Shown: piece after piece, positions 20,101-23,129 of the stretch
How the letters are laid out: the number at the start of each line of letters is the position of its first letter
Position numbering within the stretch: position 1 is the first letter of the stretch
DNA from: Sphacelaria rigidula
Taxonomy: Eukaryota; Phaeophyceae; Sphacelariales
Direction of reading: 5' to 3'
DNA length: 23,129 bases
NCBI GenBank assembly: GCA_964200075.2
Contig: CAXNAA020000285.1
Coordinates: 1-23,129 of the forward strand
Notes under the pieces: model-generated
The model's input: the letters and a program-made list of their open reading frames with translations, nothing else
Told to the model about the DNA's origin: nothing
The model's database searches: none
Position numbers and translations under genes: made by a program

Positions 20101-22729
20101 CTAAAACACAGTTTCACACCATACACCGTCGCATGCGCATATGGACGGCCAGAACAAAAAAGACGCAACACGGCAAGTCGAAAACACGGAATCCCCAAAC
20201 GAACCTCGTACACAGCGACATCTTCCAGGGCTACCGAAGCCAGAACGCCGTCCATCTCCTCCCCATGCACCTCCGCCGACAAACAGAATCCTCGGAAGCA
20301 CGCCTCCATGAACGGAAGCCCTTCCGACCTTCGCGTGTTCATTTGGACGCTCGAAAAACTGGGAGGCCCAGACAAACCAACCGCTGGCGAGTTGGAACTC
20401 GCACCAGCAAGCACAAACGACCCCTAGTATCCACCGGAGCAAGAGAAACCAGACGAAGAACATAAGGGGTTGGTGAGTGAACATACGATTGAATCGCCAC
20501 GACGATGCGGGGAATTGATTTTTTACAGGCTGGGGGGGAGGCGGGGTGGATACGTACCTCCTCTATCACTTGAAAAAATGGCCTCATCACAAAGTAACAC
20601 TTAACCCTTAGACCGCGACATTAGTCTTTCTGGATCATGCACACTTTTTTCCACTCGAAATGGATGCCGATTCAACAGAGGACTAAGCTCGCGGTCTAGG
20701 GGTTAATGTGGCTTGGTCCGCTTTCTCACGAGACAGCGACTTGGATCCTTTTGTTTTATTCGCATATGTTTTTACTGCCTAACCCTTGCCCTGTGACGGC
20801 CAAGCGGGGGAGCAAGGGAAGGTCTAGCTTGTGCTACTCGTACTTCCGAGCAGGCGTGCAAGAGAAAACCCATGTCGAGAACCGACTCGCCCGCCACGAC
20901 ACGGCTTTCGATACACTAGGTTTGCCGGTAAATGTGAAGTTGAAAGACAAAAGCCGACTCGTCGTTACCTAGCCTCGGCTATCACCCACGTTGATGCAAG
21001 CGATTTCTCGACAGAGCAGAGAGGAGGACGAACGAAAATAAACAAATACATAAATAAAATGCTGGGTGGGTGCGTACAGCATAACGGGCCCCCCCGCCCT
21101 TTCAAACGTTTGGAGTATGGGCTCAACTTTATCGCAGTGGATGACACAGAAGATACATGTGTATGTGTACAACTACTGATTTTTTACCTTCAACAAACGG
21201 ACATCCAAAACCCCAGCCAACCATCCCCCCCAACCCGCGGGTCCTTCCTCTCCCTCTCCCCCTTCCGGTGCATACGAGGTAGGAGGTGCTTGCTTGCCCG
21301 GATCGAAGTCGATAGCAGCGAAGAGACGCCGAAATCTGTCCTCGGTGGCGGCCGACGCCTCCTTGTCTGGTCCCGGAGGTGCGGACGTTCCGGATCCCAT
21401 GGCCCAGCTTACCTGCAAACCAGCATCAGAGTACATGAGCAAATGCCTCATAAGACAACGCCGAGAAAAGTATACCGGGCTTCCGACACGCACAGTCGAG
21501 CACAACTATTGCTTAGTTTTTTTGCAGCATTGCGGAACAAGTTTTGTCTAGGCAGAACCAATTTCAAGACTAATCGTCCGTTCTCTCCCTCCTTCCCCCT
21601 CTCCTTCAAGGTGCTCCATCCCGAAAGGGATGCGTGGTCGATGGTCAAACGACTAAGGCAAGCAAGGAATGAGTGCGCCCCCTCTCCTTGAAGGGGTTGG
21701 CGTCGGTTGGCGATGACGCCGTGAAACACGCCACTCACTGCGTAACCTAAGCAATCAAGCTACCATTTGTTTGTTTTTTCGCGCATTTCATTTGTTTGTG
21801 GCAACCATGATGATGGACGAGCTAGATCATAGCGTGAGGAGTGTACAACCCGGATTCCGCGCAAAGGGGATGGTCGTACTACCTGGTGCTTATATTCTGC
21901 GACACTCATGAGGCAGTGTAACCCGTGGCTGTCTCTGGAAGTGGCGATACCAGAAAATGAAGCAACTCATTCGAGGCTGCCATCCATATGCAAGACAATT
22001 AGTACGCTTCGGGTCGAACAATCTTTGCAGGACGCAAATTGCCTCTCATGCGACTCGGCGAACACACGGCGCTTCGCGCTTGGTGATTGCGAGCCTGGAT
22101 TGGCGAAAACCCGGCGTACTCCGTCCCGGCTTTGTAGAGATGCCAGGTCAGTGGTCTCATGACAACGACATGCAGGATCATGACTAAACCCCCTCTATCC
22201 TGTGCTCCTCTCGTGGCAATTCTACGCTGAAAACTGTACAACCAACTCCAACCCGTGACCACATATTTATATATATATATATATATATGCCGCCCTTTGA
22301 ACCCCTCCCCTTCCTCGGGATGAGCCGTGGTCTCAAGGAATCAACCCATCTCTCCCCCGGTACACGCCTTGCATTTTGGTCTTGCGGATTGGATCATGAC
22401 TATCAGCGCTCCCGCACCGCGTCATCTCACGTCAAACAAACACAGTCGACTACTTTGTTTACTCACGTTCTCACGCTTTCCACGGTGGAAATCAGACGTT
22501 GCGAAGAAAAAACCCAACGCATCGGGAATCGAACCCTCGTTCTTTCCACCCTGATGACGACAGGTATGTGGGTATATATCGTAGGGGAAGCTTCATATCT
22601 TACCCATCCGCCGATATTCCATCGATTTCCCTCTTCCGGATGGCTGAAAGCAGACCCCCGCCGGGCTTGTTGCTCTGCCATTGTTCGGAACACGATGATA
22701 TCTTCGACGGACAGTTGGTCTTCCAGCTC
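1996..22729 (-). CDS. VPS13: VPS13-family bridge-like lipid transfer protein, partial at both ends, 21 exons seen
   Basis: VPS13 proteins are rod-shaped lipid channels at membrane contact sites. They move bulk phospholipid between organelles along a hydrophobic groove built from repeated beta-sheet modules. The sequence shows family landmarks in the correct order: ELEDQLSVEDIIVFR (exon 1), LDVDVKAPILVVP (exon 6), an EFYDP hinge (exon 9), WEPLIEPW and NETG (exon 19), and an RS..EITN VAB repeat start (exon 20). Exons 22604-22729, 21188-21412, 20205-20423, 19319-19762, 18426-18521, 17194-18036, 16767-16862, 16049-16299, 14778-15621, 14432-14550, 13134-13274, 12477-12804, 12114-12134, 11919-12041, 10972-11481, 10062-10589, 7622-8440, 4235-7408, 2778-4055, 2273-2477 and 1996-2117 join in frame into 3,504 codons. 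Human VPS13 proteins have roughly 3,200-4,400 residues. With both ends missing, this one is probably larger, helped by low-complexity insertions. The family call is firm; the paralogue (A/C-like or other) is not resolved, and individual splice sites are predictions. Confidence 0.88.
2220..2249. repeat. VPS13: Short inverted repeat in VPS13 intron 20
   Basis: ACATGGGAT at 2220-2228 pairs perfectly with ATCCCATGT at 2241-2249 around a 12-base loop. It lies in the 155-base intron, near the donor side. It is probably incidental, although a hairpin here could bring the splice sites closer. Confidence 0.5.
2273..2477 (-). CDS. VPS13: VPS13 window exon 20 (VAB repeat)
   Basis: This exon has 68 codons plus one base. 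The acceptor is GATGTTTTTTTCAG|GTTCTT and the donor CCTG|GTGAGC (phase 1). Joined to exon 19 it reads HHGVK|VLCVRSLMEITNSTDG, matching the family's G.K.v.lRS...v.N.t. The asparagine fits the near-invariant Asn of VAB repeats. It ends EWQTVVHPG, the PG of the following i.PG.s..vPl motif. Confidence 0.87.
2478..2777 (-). other. VPS13: VPS13 intron 19
   Basis: This is a 300-base intron, GTAAAA...TTTTTTTCAG. Nothing else is recognised in it. Confidence 0.7.
2778..4055 (-). CDS. VPS13: VPS13 window exon 19 (WEPLIEPW signature, entry to VAB region)
   Basis: This exon has 426 codons, phase 0. The acceptor is GAAAACGCAG|GTGGCG and the donor AAG|GTAAAA. Near residue 30 it reads NLYNVRVMAWEPLIEPW (signature bases 3924-3947), almost diagnostic for VPS13. 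LDANVTESLLESLATV follows, then a run of eight glutamines, then FSLSWGGNETGLDVVYSF, the N.TG motif. Further on are a second glutamine run, CWRSIRPIEVGFVGQRVVTM (W..i..i.+...G) and WSGAIDVVRGAKIMKVVAEA, leading into SHHGVK. Plus-strand translations of the repeats give misleading Leu-, Cys- or Ala-rich peptides; those are shadows. Confidence 0.92.
3776..3800. repeat. VPS13: CAG/CAA tract coding eight glutamines
   Basis: On the minus strand the tract reads CAG x3, CAA, CAG x4 within exon 19, giving eight glutamines after SLATVTRTS. A second tract at about 3214-3231 codes six glutamines. Interruption by CAA would slow expansion. Confidence 0.9.
4235..7408 (-). CDS. VPS13: VPS13 window exon 18, giant 3.2-kb exon of middle repeats
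   Basis: This exon has 1,058 codons, phase 0. The acceptor is TTTCCTGGGCAG|CTTGGG and the donor ATC|GTAAGT (strong). It alternates groove strands with long Ser/Asp/Gly-rich loops. Recognisable strands include LGLELCESTVELPF, VGFEVLTSSVGIRVN, CTQLAVAVSPVRFNLAESHI with LSLTCATLDIATRMANV, ILGTLIVQAVTVMI, LLCLDIEGLGVGVDL, WLQLVQLEISANSLQLWLPD, CIVKLCLHDIEVFVARPP, and VNVTEIHARYFTNFPLAARV. It ends GRVRLEAEGSRMTVVNNLYR and ALNFI. No interior frame break is seen. Extra in-frame introns within it cannot be ruled out. Confidence 0.85.
7409..7621 (-). other. VPS13: VPS13 intron 17: in-frame and stop-free
   Basis: This intron is 213 bases (71 codons), GTGTGT...TTTCCTGGGCAG. It has no stop in the frame of the flanking exons. 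Its translation is rich in Trp, Cys, Phe and Gly and does not resemble the flanking protein, whereas joining VVLLK to LGLELCESTV restores the family pattern. It is therefore read as an intron, possibly a retained one in some transcripts. Confidence 0.75.
7622..8440 (-). CDS. VPS13: VPS13 window exon 17
   Basis: This exon has 273 codons, phase 0. The acceptor is GTCCTCGTCAG|GCTGAG and the donor AAG|GTGTGT. It begins AEDMRIKAVMSLGNFSVLNM, the family strand e.dm.i.a.lg.l.v.n. A Thr/Gly/Asp-rich insertion follows, then VAFVVIPS, KVKIDKLEAIVSLPFIENLV and QHVL, and it ends GMKPVVLLK. The following intron is in frame and free of stops, so the boundary depends on the splice sites and on homology resuming at LGLELCESTV. 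Confidence 0.82.
8441..10061 (-). other. VPS13: VPS13 intron 16, the longest (1,621 bases)
   Basis: It runs GTGAGC...CTCGTCAG. It contains a run of ten G (about 8609-8618) and a 20-bp tandem duplication at 9062-9101. Plus-strand open frames inside it show no recognisable protein. No mobile element could be named. Confidence 0.7.
9062..9101. repeat. 20-bp tandem duplication
   Basis: GCAACTCGGAAGATTGCAGG at 9062-9081 is followed directly by GCAACTCGAAAGATTGTAGG at 9082-9101; the copies differ at two positions. It is intronic, a likely slippage product. Confidence 0.85.
10062..10589 (-). CDS. VPS13: VPS13 window exon 16
   Basis: This exon has 176 codons, phase 0. The acceptor is GGATGCTACAG|GAATCT and the donor AAC|GTGAGC. 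It encodes ESHRVKLLVGALEVYLEQAT and IMAILRIVSS, a groove strand plus helix (+V.l..g.l.v.l....i..il.iv). An Ala/Pro/Ser-rich insertion follows, then VTLAVDVVAIGVILTESGAR and VAAVTISTANCKVN. Confidence 0.82.
10590..10971 (-). other. VPS13: VPS13 intron 15
   Basis: This is a 382-base intron, GTACGT...TGCTACAG. Its minus strand has an open stretch (about 10750-10850) bounded by possible splice sites. It does not match VPS13 and is not needed to keep frame, so it is left as intron. Confidence 0.65.
10972..11481 (-). CDS. VPS13: VPS13 window exon 15
   Basis: This exon has 170 codons, phase 0. The acceptor is TTCCTGTCTAG|GACCGT and the donor CAG|GTACGT (strong). It opens DRLQQAARKMKFSSPVMV, the strand completing D......i..s at the exon 14 junction. 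A Ser/Gly/Arg/Thr-rich insertion follows, then DFLQLSYAMKTLPGDWRGYG and GRVQ (fl.l.y...p.......V). Confidence 0.8.
11482..11918 (-). other. VPS13: VPS13 intron 14
   Basis: This is a 437-base intron, GTATAG...CTGTCTAG. It contains a G-rich stretch and an AT-dinucleotide patch at about 11620-11670. Nothing else is seen. Confidence 0.65.
11919..12041 (-). CDS. VPS13: VPS13 window exon 14
   Basis: This exon has 41 codons, phase 0. The acceptor is CATCAAAAG|GAAGAG and the donor GAG|GTATAG. It begins with a Glu/Lys/Ala run and continues VASLRLVGLGMQLHSKSHGV and RLSFSMQDFDLE. This is the l..l.l.gl.....s.....++..f.l.D strand set of the middle repeats. Confidence 0.8.
12114..12134 (-). CDS. VPS13: VPS13 window exon 13, a 21-base microexon
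   Basis: This exon has seven codons, VDLLQDR, phase 0. The acceptor GCCGGCTCCAG|GTGGAC and donor AGG|GTAAGT are both good. It sits between exon 12 (...TVALIQ) and exon 14 (EEEAKAEEEV) and extends the strand that begins there (l.l.dll.d). Only 72 bases of intron separate it from exon 14. The call rests on splice sites and phase, because seven residues carry little homology on their own. Confidence 0.6.
12135..12476 (-). other. VPS13: VPS13 intron 12
   Basis: This is a 342-base intron, GTGGGT...GGCTCCAG, with an interrupted TATA-repeat patch at about 12257-12290. Nothing else is seen. Confidence 0.65.
12477..12804 (-). CDS. VPS13: VPS13 window exon 12 (Pro/Gly/Ala linker)
   Basis: This exon is 328 bases, entering in phase 2 and leaving in phase 0. 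The acceptor is CTACTTGAAG|CTCAAA and the donor CAA|GTGGGT. It starts SNPPRSVLLADRLSCVDSLL, continues through a Gly/Ala/Pro-rich stretch with PPPSPFFPPPLPG, and ends REIIMLGLTVALIQ, the first strand of the middle repeat region (f.lg.ltv.L). Confidence 0.7.
12805..13133 (-). other. VPS13: VPS13 intron 11
   Basis: This is a 329-base intron, GTAAGT...ACTTGAAG. No repeat or RNA is recognised in it. Confidence 0.65.
13134..13274 (-). CDS. VPS13: VPS13 window exon 11 (coiled coil, second half)
   Basis: This exon is 141 bases and phase 2 at both ends. The acceptor is CTGTGCAG|GTCGGA and the donor ACTGG|GTAAGT (strong). It encodes SDAAEIANRLEACEDELKDL then GAALEEMMEIFE, a continuous amphipathic coiled coil that extends exon 10. 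The reading frame meets a stop four bases past the exon end, which supports the donor. Confidence 0.8.
13437..13770 (-). mobile_element. tRNA-derived SINE-like element in VPS13 intron 10
   Basis: On the minus strand an A box TGGCTCAGTTGG (13730-13741) and a B box TGTTCGAATCT (13687-13697) lie at tRNA-like spacing. The stretch between contains CTCCTAA (13711-13717), which looks like an anticodon loop with CCT (arginine). The T stem and acceptor stem do not pair well, so this is not a working tRNA. The body runs left to a (CA)n tail at 13439-13452, a common SINE ending. The outer limits are estimates. Confidence 0.6.
13854..14103. mobile_element. Foldback / Tourist-like MITE with about 100-bp inverted arms
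   Basis: The left arm (13854-13953, starting GGCTACTTCTTATGTATAAA) is the inverse complement of the right arm (14005-14103). There are only a few mismatches and one base of difference in the A/T run. The loop is 51 bases (13954-14004). TTA lies immediately outside both ends (13851-13853 and 14104-14106), consistent with a TTA target duplication as made by PIF/Harbinger elements. It has no coding capacity. The class is inferred from the TTA flanks and GG start only. Confidence 0.75.
14432..14550 (-). CDS. VPS13: VPS13 window exon 10 (coiled coil, first half)
   Basis: This exon has 39 codons plus two bases. The acceptor is TATTTCAACAG|ATGGAC and the donor CTGAG|GTAATT. It encodes MDEALMAKEAEKSELMKQRQ followed by IRVQLARRGL and DELDRL, a charged heptad-like helix. 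The family has such a coiled coil at this place (L...E...L...+..L..eL). It leaves in phase 2, matching exon 11. Confidence 0.72.
14778..15621 (-). CDS. VPS13: VPS13 window exon 9 (disordered acidic hinge)
   Basis: This exon is 844 bases; one base completes the arginine of exon 8 and 281 codons follow. The acceptor is TTTTTGTTGAAAG|GTTCG and the donor GAG|GTGATC. It is largely low-complexity: a run of seven glycines, a Tyr/Gly/Ser repeat (15285-15377) and an acidic DDDDEDGGDDD stretch (about 14813-14854). Two copies of the family's EFxDA-type hinge motif are visible: DSEFYDPE (15192-15209 plus flanks) and DSAEFQDA near the end. If the donor is not used, the frame stops 12 bases later, ending the protein at EVID. 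Confidence 0.75.
15285..15377 (-). repeat. VPS13: Tyr/Gly/Ser-rich imperfect peptide repeat
   Basis: Within exon 9 the protein repeats short units of the form YGSA-Y, YDSP-Y, YDGSI-Y, YGSA-Y, YGRSG-Y, with tyrosines every four or five residues. This resembles low-complexity phase-separating or adhesive segments; no function is established here. Confidence 0.75.
15622..16048 (-). other. VPS13: VPS13 intron 8
   Basis: This is a 427-base intron of phase 2, GTATGG...TTGAAAG. Nothing recognised in it. Confidence 0.65.
16049..16299 (-). CDS. VPS13: VPS13 window exon 8
   Basis: This exon has 83 codons plus two bases, entering in phase 0 and leaving in phase 2. The acceptor is GTGTACCCAG|AGCAAG and the donor CAGAG|GTATGG. 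It encodes SKLQRMVQMSAALAAQSAAL, an Ala-rich helix, then a Gly/Asp/Ser linker and LASFLEFQHTLSQ. The split arginine codon (AG+G) is completed by exon 9. Confidence 0.72.
16300..16766 (-). other. VPS13: VPS13 intron 7
   Basis: This is a 467-base intron, GTGAGT...GTACCCAG. Nothing recognised in it. Confidence 0.65.
16767..16862 (-). CDS. VPS13: VPS13 window exon 7
   Basis: This exon has 32 codons, phase 0. The acceptor is ACGAGAAG|GTTGAG, or possibly three bases earlier; the donor CAG|GTGAGT is strong. It encodes VELHLSVIPDDPSISQVKVY then GDLPELHVRLSQ, the family pattern ...i..ddp.ls.vkv.G.Lp.l...ls. It joins exon 6 PFDIK directly. Confidence 0.85.
16863..17193 (-). other. VPS13: VPS13 intron 6
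   Basis: This is a 331-base intron, GTGAAG...GAGAAG. The open frame of exon 6 continues well into it, but homology stops at PFDIK. No other element is seen. Confidence 0.65.
17194..18036 (-). CDS. VPS13: VPS13 window exon 6 (groove strand LDVDVKAPILVVP plus Ser/Gly insertion)
   Basis: This exon has 281 codons, phase 0. The acceptor is GCGAACAG|TTGGCG and the donor AAG|GTGAAG. It opens with a short helix and FFLDVDVKAPILVVPVELP, one of the clearest family motifs. Next come a run of eight threonines (the plus strand near 17870-17894 reads GTC/GTT repeats), a long Ser/Gly/Asp-rich insertion, then LLVVHLGSFGV, FYDVYNIDIGRVGVLLK and GWLVDPFDIK. These are successive groove strands. The pyrimidine tract at the 3' end of the upstream intron is weak, so the exact 5' boundary is the least certain part. 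Confidence 0.85.
18037..18425 (-). other. VPS13: VPS13 intron 5
   Basis: This is a 389-base intron, GTGAGA...GCGAACAG. It contains a (GA)14 microsatellite at 18137-18164, a pyrimidine tract on the transcribed (minus) sense. Confidence 0.65.
18137..18164. repeat. (GA)14 microsatellite
   Basis: This is an uninterrupted GA dinucleotide run inside VPS13 intron 5, and so (TC)n in the transcript. Confidence 0.95.
18426..18521 (-). CDS. VPS13: VPS13 window exon 5
   Basis: This exon has 32 codons, phase 0. The acceptor is TGCCCCCCAG|GTCGAG and the donor GAG|GTGAGA (good). It encodes VEAVLSPAAGWLKSIVAFAQ then APEGLEHRATLE, the family's plevvy.p..l..iv.Ff helix that follows the exon 4 strand. Confidence 0.8.
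18522..19318 (-). other. VPS13: VPS13 intron 4
   Basis: This is a 797-base intron, GTCGGA...GCCCCCCAG. It is AT-richer from about 18800 to 19080, with no gene or repeat recognised. It includes a run of nine A near 19190. Confidence 0.6.
19319..19762 (-). CDS. VPS13: VPS13 window exon 4
   Basis: This exon has 148 codons, phase 0. The acceptor is CAACAACAG|ATTCAC and the donor CAG|GTCGGA (weak). The first two thirds are charged and Gly/Arg/Asp-rich, a likely disordered insertion. The end, SRLFEMHLEMNPRDPEYDAK followed by VYLAVDQ, matches the family's lf.l.fe.nP.....d..v.l.v strand pair. A second frame is open over most of the exon (19369-19746) but does not join exon 3 or exon 5 in phase, so it is taken as a shadow. 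Confidence 0.72.
19763..20204 (-). other. VPS13: VPS13 intron 3
   Basis: This is a 442-base intron, GTTCGT...CAACAACAG. Nothing recognised beyond short A and GT runs. Confidence 0.6.
20205..20423 (-). CDS. VPS13: VPS13 window exon 3
   Basis: This exon has 73 codons, phase 0. The acceptor follows a long pyrimidine tract and ...GATACTAG; just upstream the frame is closed by that TAG. It starts GSFVLAG, which continues exon 2's DVRLLK into the family strand pair v.f.l..gs..L. It contains LSAEVHGEEMDGVLASVALE and DVAVYE, corresponding to the l.v.l..l.v.D strand. The donor GAG|GTTCGT is a weak match to consensus, but it is the one that keeps frame with exon 4. Confidence 0.75.
20424..21187 (-). 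other. VPS13: VPS13 intron 2
   Basis: This is a 764-base intron, GTAAAA...GATACTAG. It contains the piggyBac-like miniature element at 20601-20706. A plus-strand open frame running through it into exon 2 (from about 20831) has no recognisable content. Confidence 0.65.
20601..20706. mobile_element. piggyBac-like MITE with TTAA ends
   Basis: TTAACCCTTAGACCGCGACA at 20601-20620 (terminal repeat to 20626) and its inverse at 20681-20706 match at 23 of 26 positions. Both ends are TTAA followed by CCC, and TTAA is the obligatory target site of piggyBac transposases. The 54 bases between the repeats are unique and non-coding. This is a non-autonomous element needing a transposase from elsewhere in the genome. 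The short length and three mismatches suggest an old insertion. Confidence 0.72.
21188..21412 (-). CDS. VPS13: VPS13 window exon 2
   Basis: This exon has 75 codons, phase 0. The acceptor is TTTGCAG|GTAAGC and the donor AAG|GTAAAA. It encodes DRFRRLFAAIDFDPGKQ, matching the family's aIdyde strand. A Gly/Glu-rich stretch follows, then GWGGWLAGVLDVRLLK, where GW repeats lead into a groove strand. The first six bases of the exon mimic a donor, so a start a few bases off is possible. Confidence 0.8.
21901..22022. repeat. Diverged direct repeat, copy 1
   Basis: This copy starts GACACTCATGAGGCAGTGTA and ends near GGGTCGAACA. It aligns along its length, with several substitutions and small gaps, to 23008-23129, 1,107 bases away in the same orientation. 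It has no coding sense and is probably part of a dispersed repeat family. Confidence 0.8.
22268..22288. repeat. (TA)n microsatellite
   Basis: This is an uninterrupted TA run of about ten units in VPS13 intron 1. Confidence 0.95.
22507..22535 (-). promoter_or_regulatory. RNA polymerase III B-box-like motif with T-run
   Basis: The minus strand has GGTTCGATTCC (22525-22535), an exact match to the B-box consensus. It is followed 12 bases later by six T (22507-22512), a pol III terminator-like signal. No A box is seen at the right distance upstream and only three T-stem pairs form. A SINE or tRNA fragment is likelier than a gene. Confidence 0.35.
22604..22729 (-). CDS. VPS13: VPS13 window exon 1 (N-terminal region helix)
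   Basis: This exon has 42 codons, phase 0 at both ends. It follows an acceptor after CATACAACAG and ends TGG|GTAAGA. It encodes ELEDQLSVEDIIVFRTMAEQ, which fits the family pattern LE.LE..LS.E.I..YR.LA found after the chorein domain. It ends NIGGW, the start of the tryptophan/glycine-rich GW patch common in the family. The upstream exons carrying the chorein domain are not in the window, so the true start codon is missing. An ATG 21 bases upstream of the acceptor is intronic in this model. Confidence 0.85.
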
Positions 22730-23129
22730 CTGTTGTATGACGCAAAGCATGTGACATGGTGGACACGATCATCGTGGTGTGTTGTACTCGCATTCCCATC
22801 CGCATTTATGTTTGTGGAATGTGTACATTCATATATATATATAGATAAAGATATAGATGTGTGTGCATCGAGAGGAGGAGATGGGCAATGTCCACACTTC
22901 AACATGACGATTAACTTCCAGAGCTTGCTTCCTTCTCTTCGGAGTAAAGTCACTGCAACTACAATGCGACACATGCATGCCCCCCCCCCTCCCTCCGGGG
23001 GCGGTTAGACACCCATGAGGCAGTGTAAAAGCCGTGGCTGTCTCTGGAAGTGGCGATACCACAGAATAAAGCAACTCATTGCTGGCTGTCATCCAAATGA
23101 TAGAAAATCAGTAGGCTTCGGGCCGAACA
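22730..23129. other. Right flank: upstream VPS13 intron, no exon recognised
   Basis: No chorein-domain exon is visible. The region contains an AT-rich patch at about 22830-22860, a poly-C run at 22979-22989 and the second copy of the direct repeat. The exons encoding the protein's N-terminus must lie beyond the right edge. Confidence 0.6.
23008..23129. repeat. Diverged direct repeat, copy 2 (cut by window end)
   Basis: It starts GACACCCATGAGGCAGTGTA and aligns with 21901-22022, ending in GGGCCGAACA at the window edge. It may continue outside. Confidence 0.8.

Larger units (their letters stand above)
21413..22603 (-). other. VPS13: VPS13 intron 1
   Basis: This is a 1,191-base intron, GTAAGA...GGTTTGCAG. 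It contains a (TA)n run at 22268-22288, one copy of the 120-bp direct repeat (21901-22022) and a pol III B-box-like sequence at 22525-22535. Confidence 0.65.

Noticed and set aside
20831-21691. Plus-strand open frame of 286 codons
   Set aside because: It runs through intron 2, exon 2 and intron 1 of the opposite-strand gene. It is Arg/Pro/Ser-rich and matches no family.

Overview
The window is eukaryotic DNA dominated by one very large, intron-rich gene on the minus strand. I identify it as a VPS13-family gene, encoding a bridge-like lipid transfer protein. Twenty-one exons can be chained from position 22729 down to 1996. Reading frame is kept across all 20 junctions, every intron is GT..AG, and 16 of the 20 introns are phase 0. 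The chained exons give 10,512 coding bases, or 3,504 codons. Introns average about 510 bases, range from 72 to 1,621, and have pyrimidine-rich 3' ends. The host is probably a brown alga of the Ectocarpus type or a related stramenopile. That is inferred from the moderate-to-high GC content, many mid-sized introns, CAG/CAA-coded glutamine runs, and Gly/Ser/Ala/Thr-rich insertions in a conserved protein. No marker gene proves it.

Layout from right (5' of the gene) to left (3'). The N-terminal chorein portion lies beyond the right edge. Positions 22729-17194 (exons 1-6) carry the first groove modules, including the ELEDQLSVEDIIVFR helix and the LDVDVKAPILVVP strand. Positions 16862-14778 (exons 7-9) end in an acidic, Tyr/Gly/Ser-rich hinge with the family EFYDP-type motif. 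Positions 14550-12477 (exons 10-12) encode a coiled-coil and then a Pro/Gly-rich linker. Positions 12134-8440 onward (exons 13-17) and the 3.2-kb exon 18 (7408-4235) are the middle repeats. Exon 19 (4055-2778) has the near-diagnostic WEPLIEPW signature and the NETG motif. Exons 20-21 (2477-1996) begin the VAB (adaptor-binding) region. The rest of the VAB and the C-terminal domains (ATG2/VPS13 C-terminal, PH-like) are not seen. They are either beyond the left edge or in unrecognised exons in the first 2 kb.

The introns hold the mobile DNA. Intron 2 has a 106-bp piggyBac-like miniature element with TTAA ends. Intron 10 has a 250-bp foldback element with 100-bp arms flanked by TTA, next to a tRNA-derived SINE-like unit. 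Intron 1 and the right edge share a diverged direct repeat of about 120 bp. Positions 1-1995 contain no recognised gene, but two short stretches on the minus strand look coding. I found no plus-strand gene, no tRNA gene, no CRISPR array and no sign of a prokaryotic operon.
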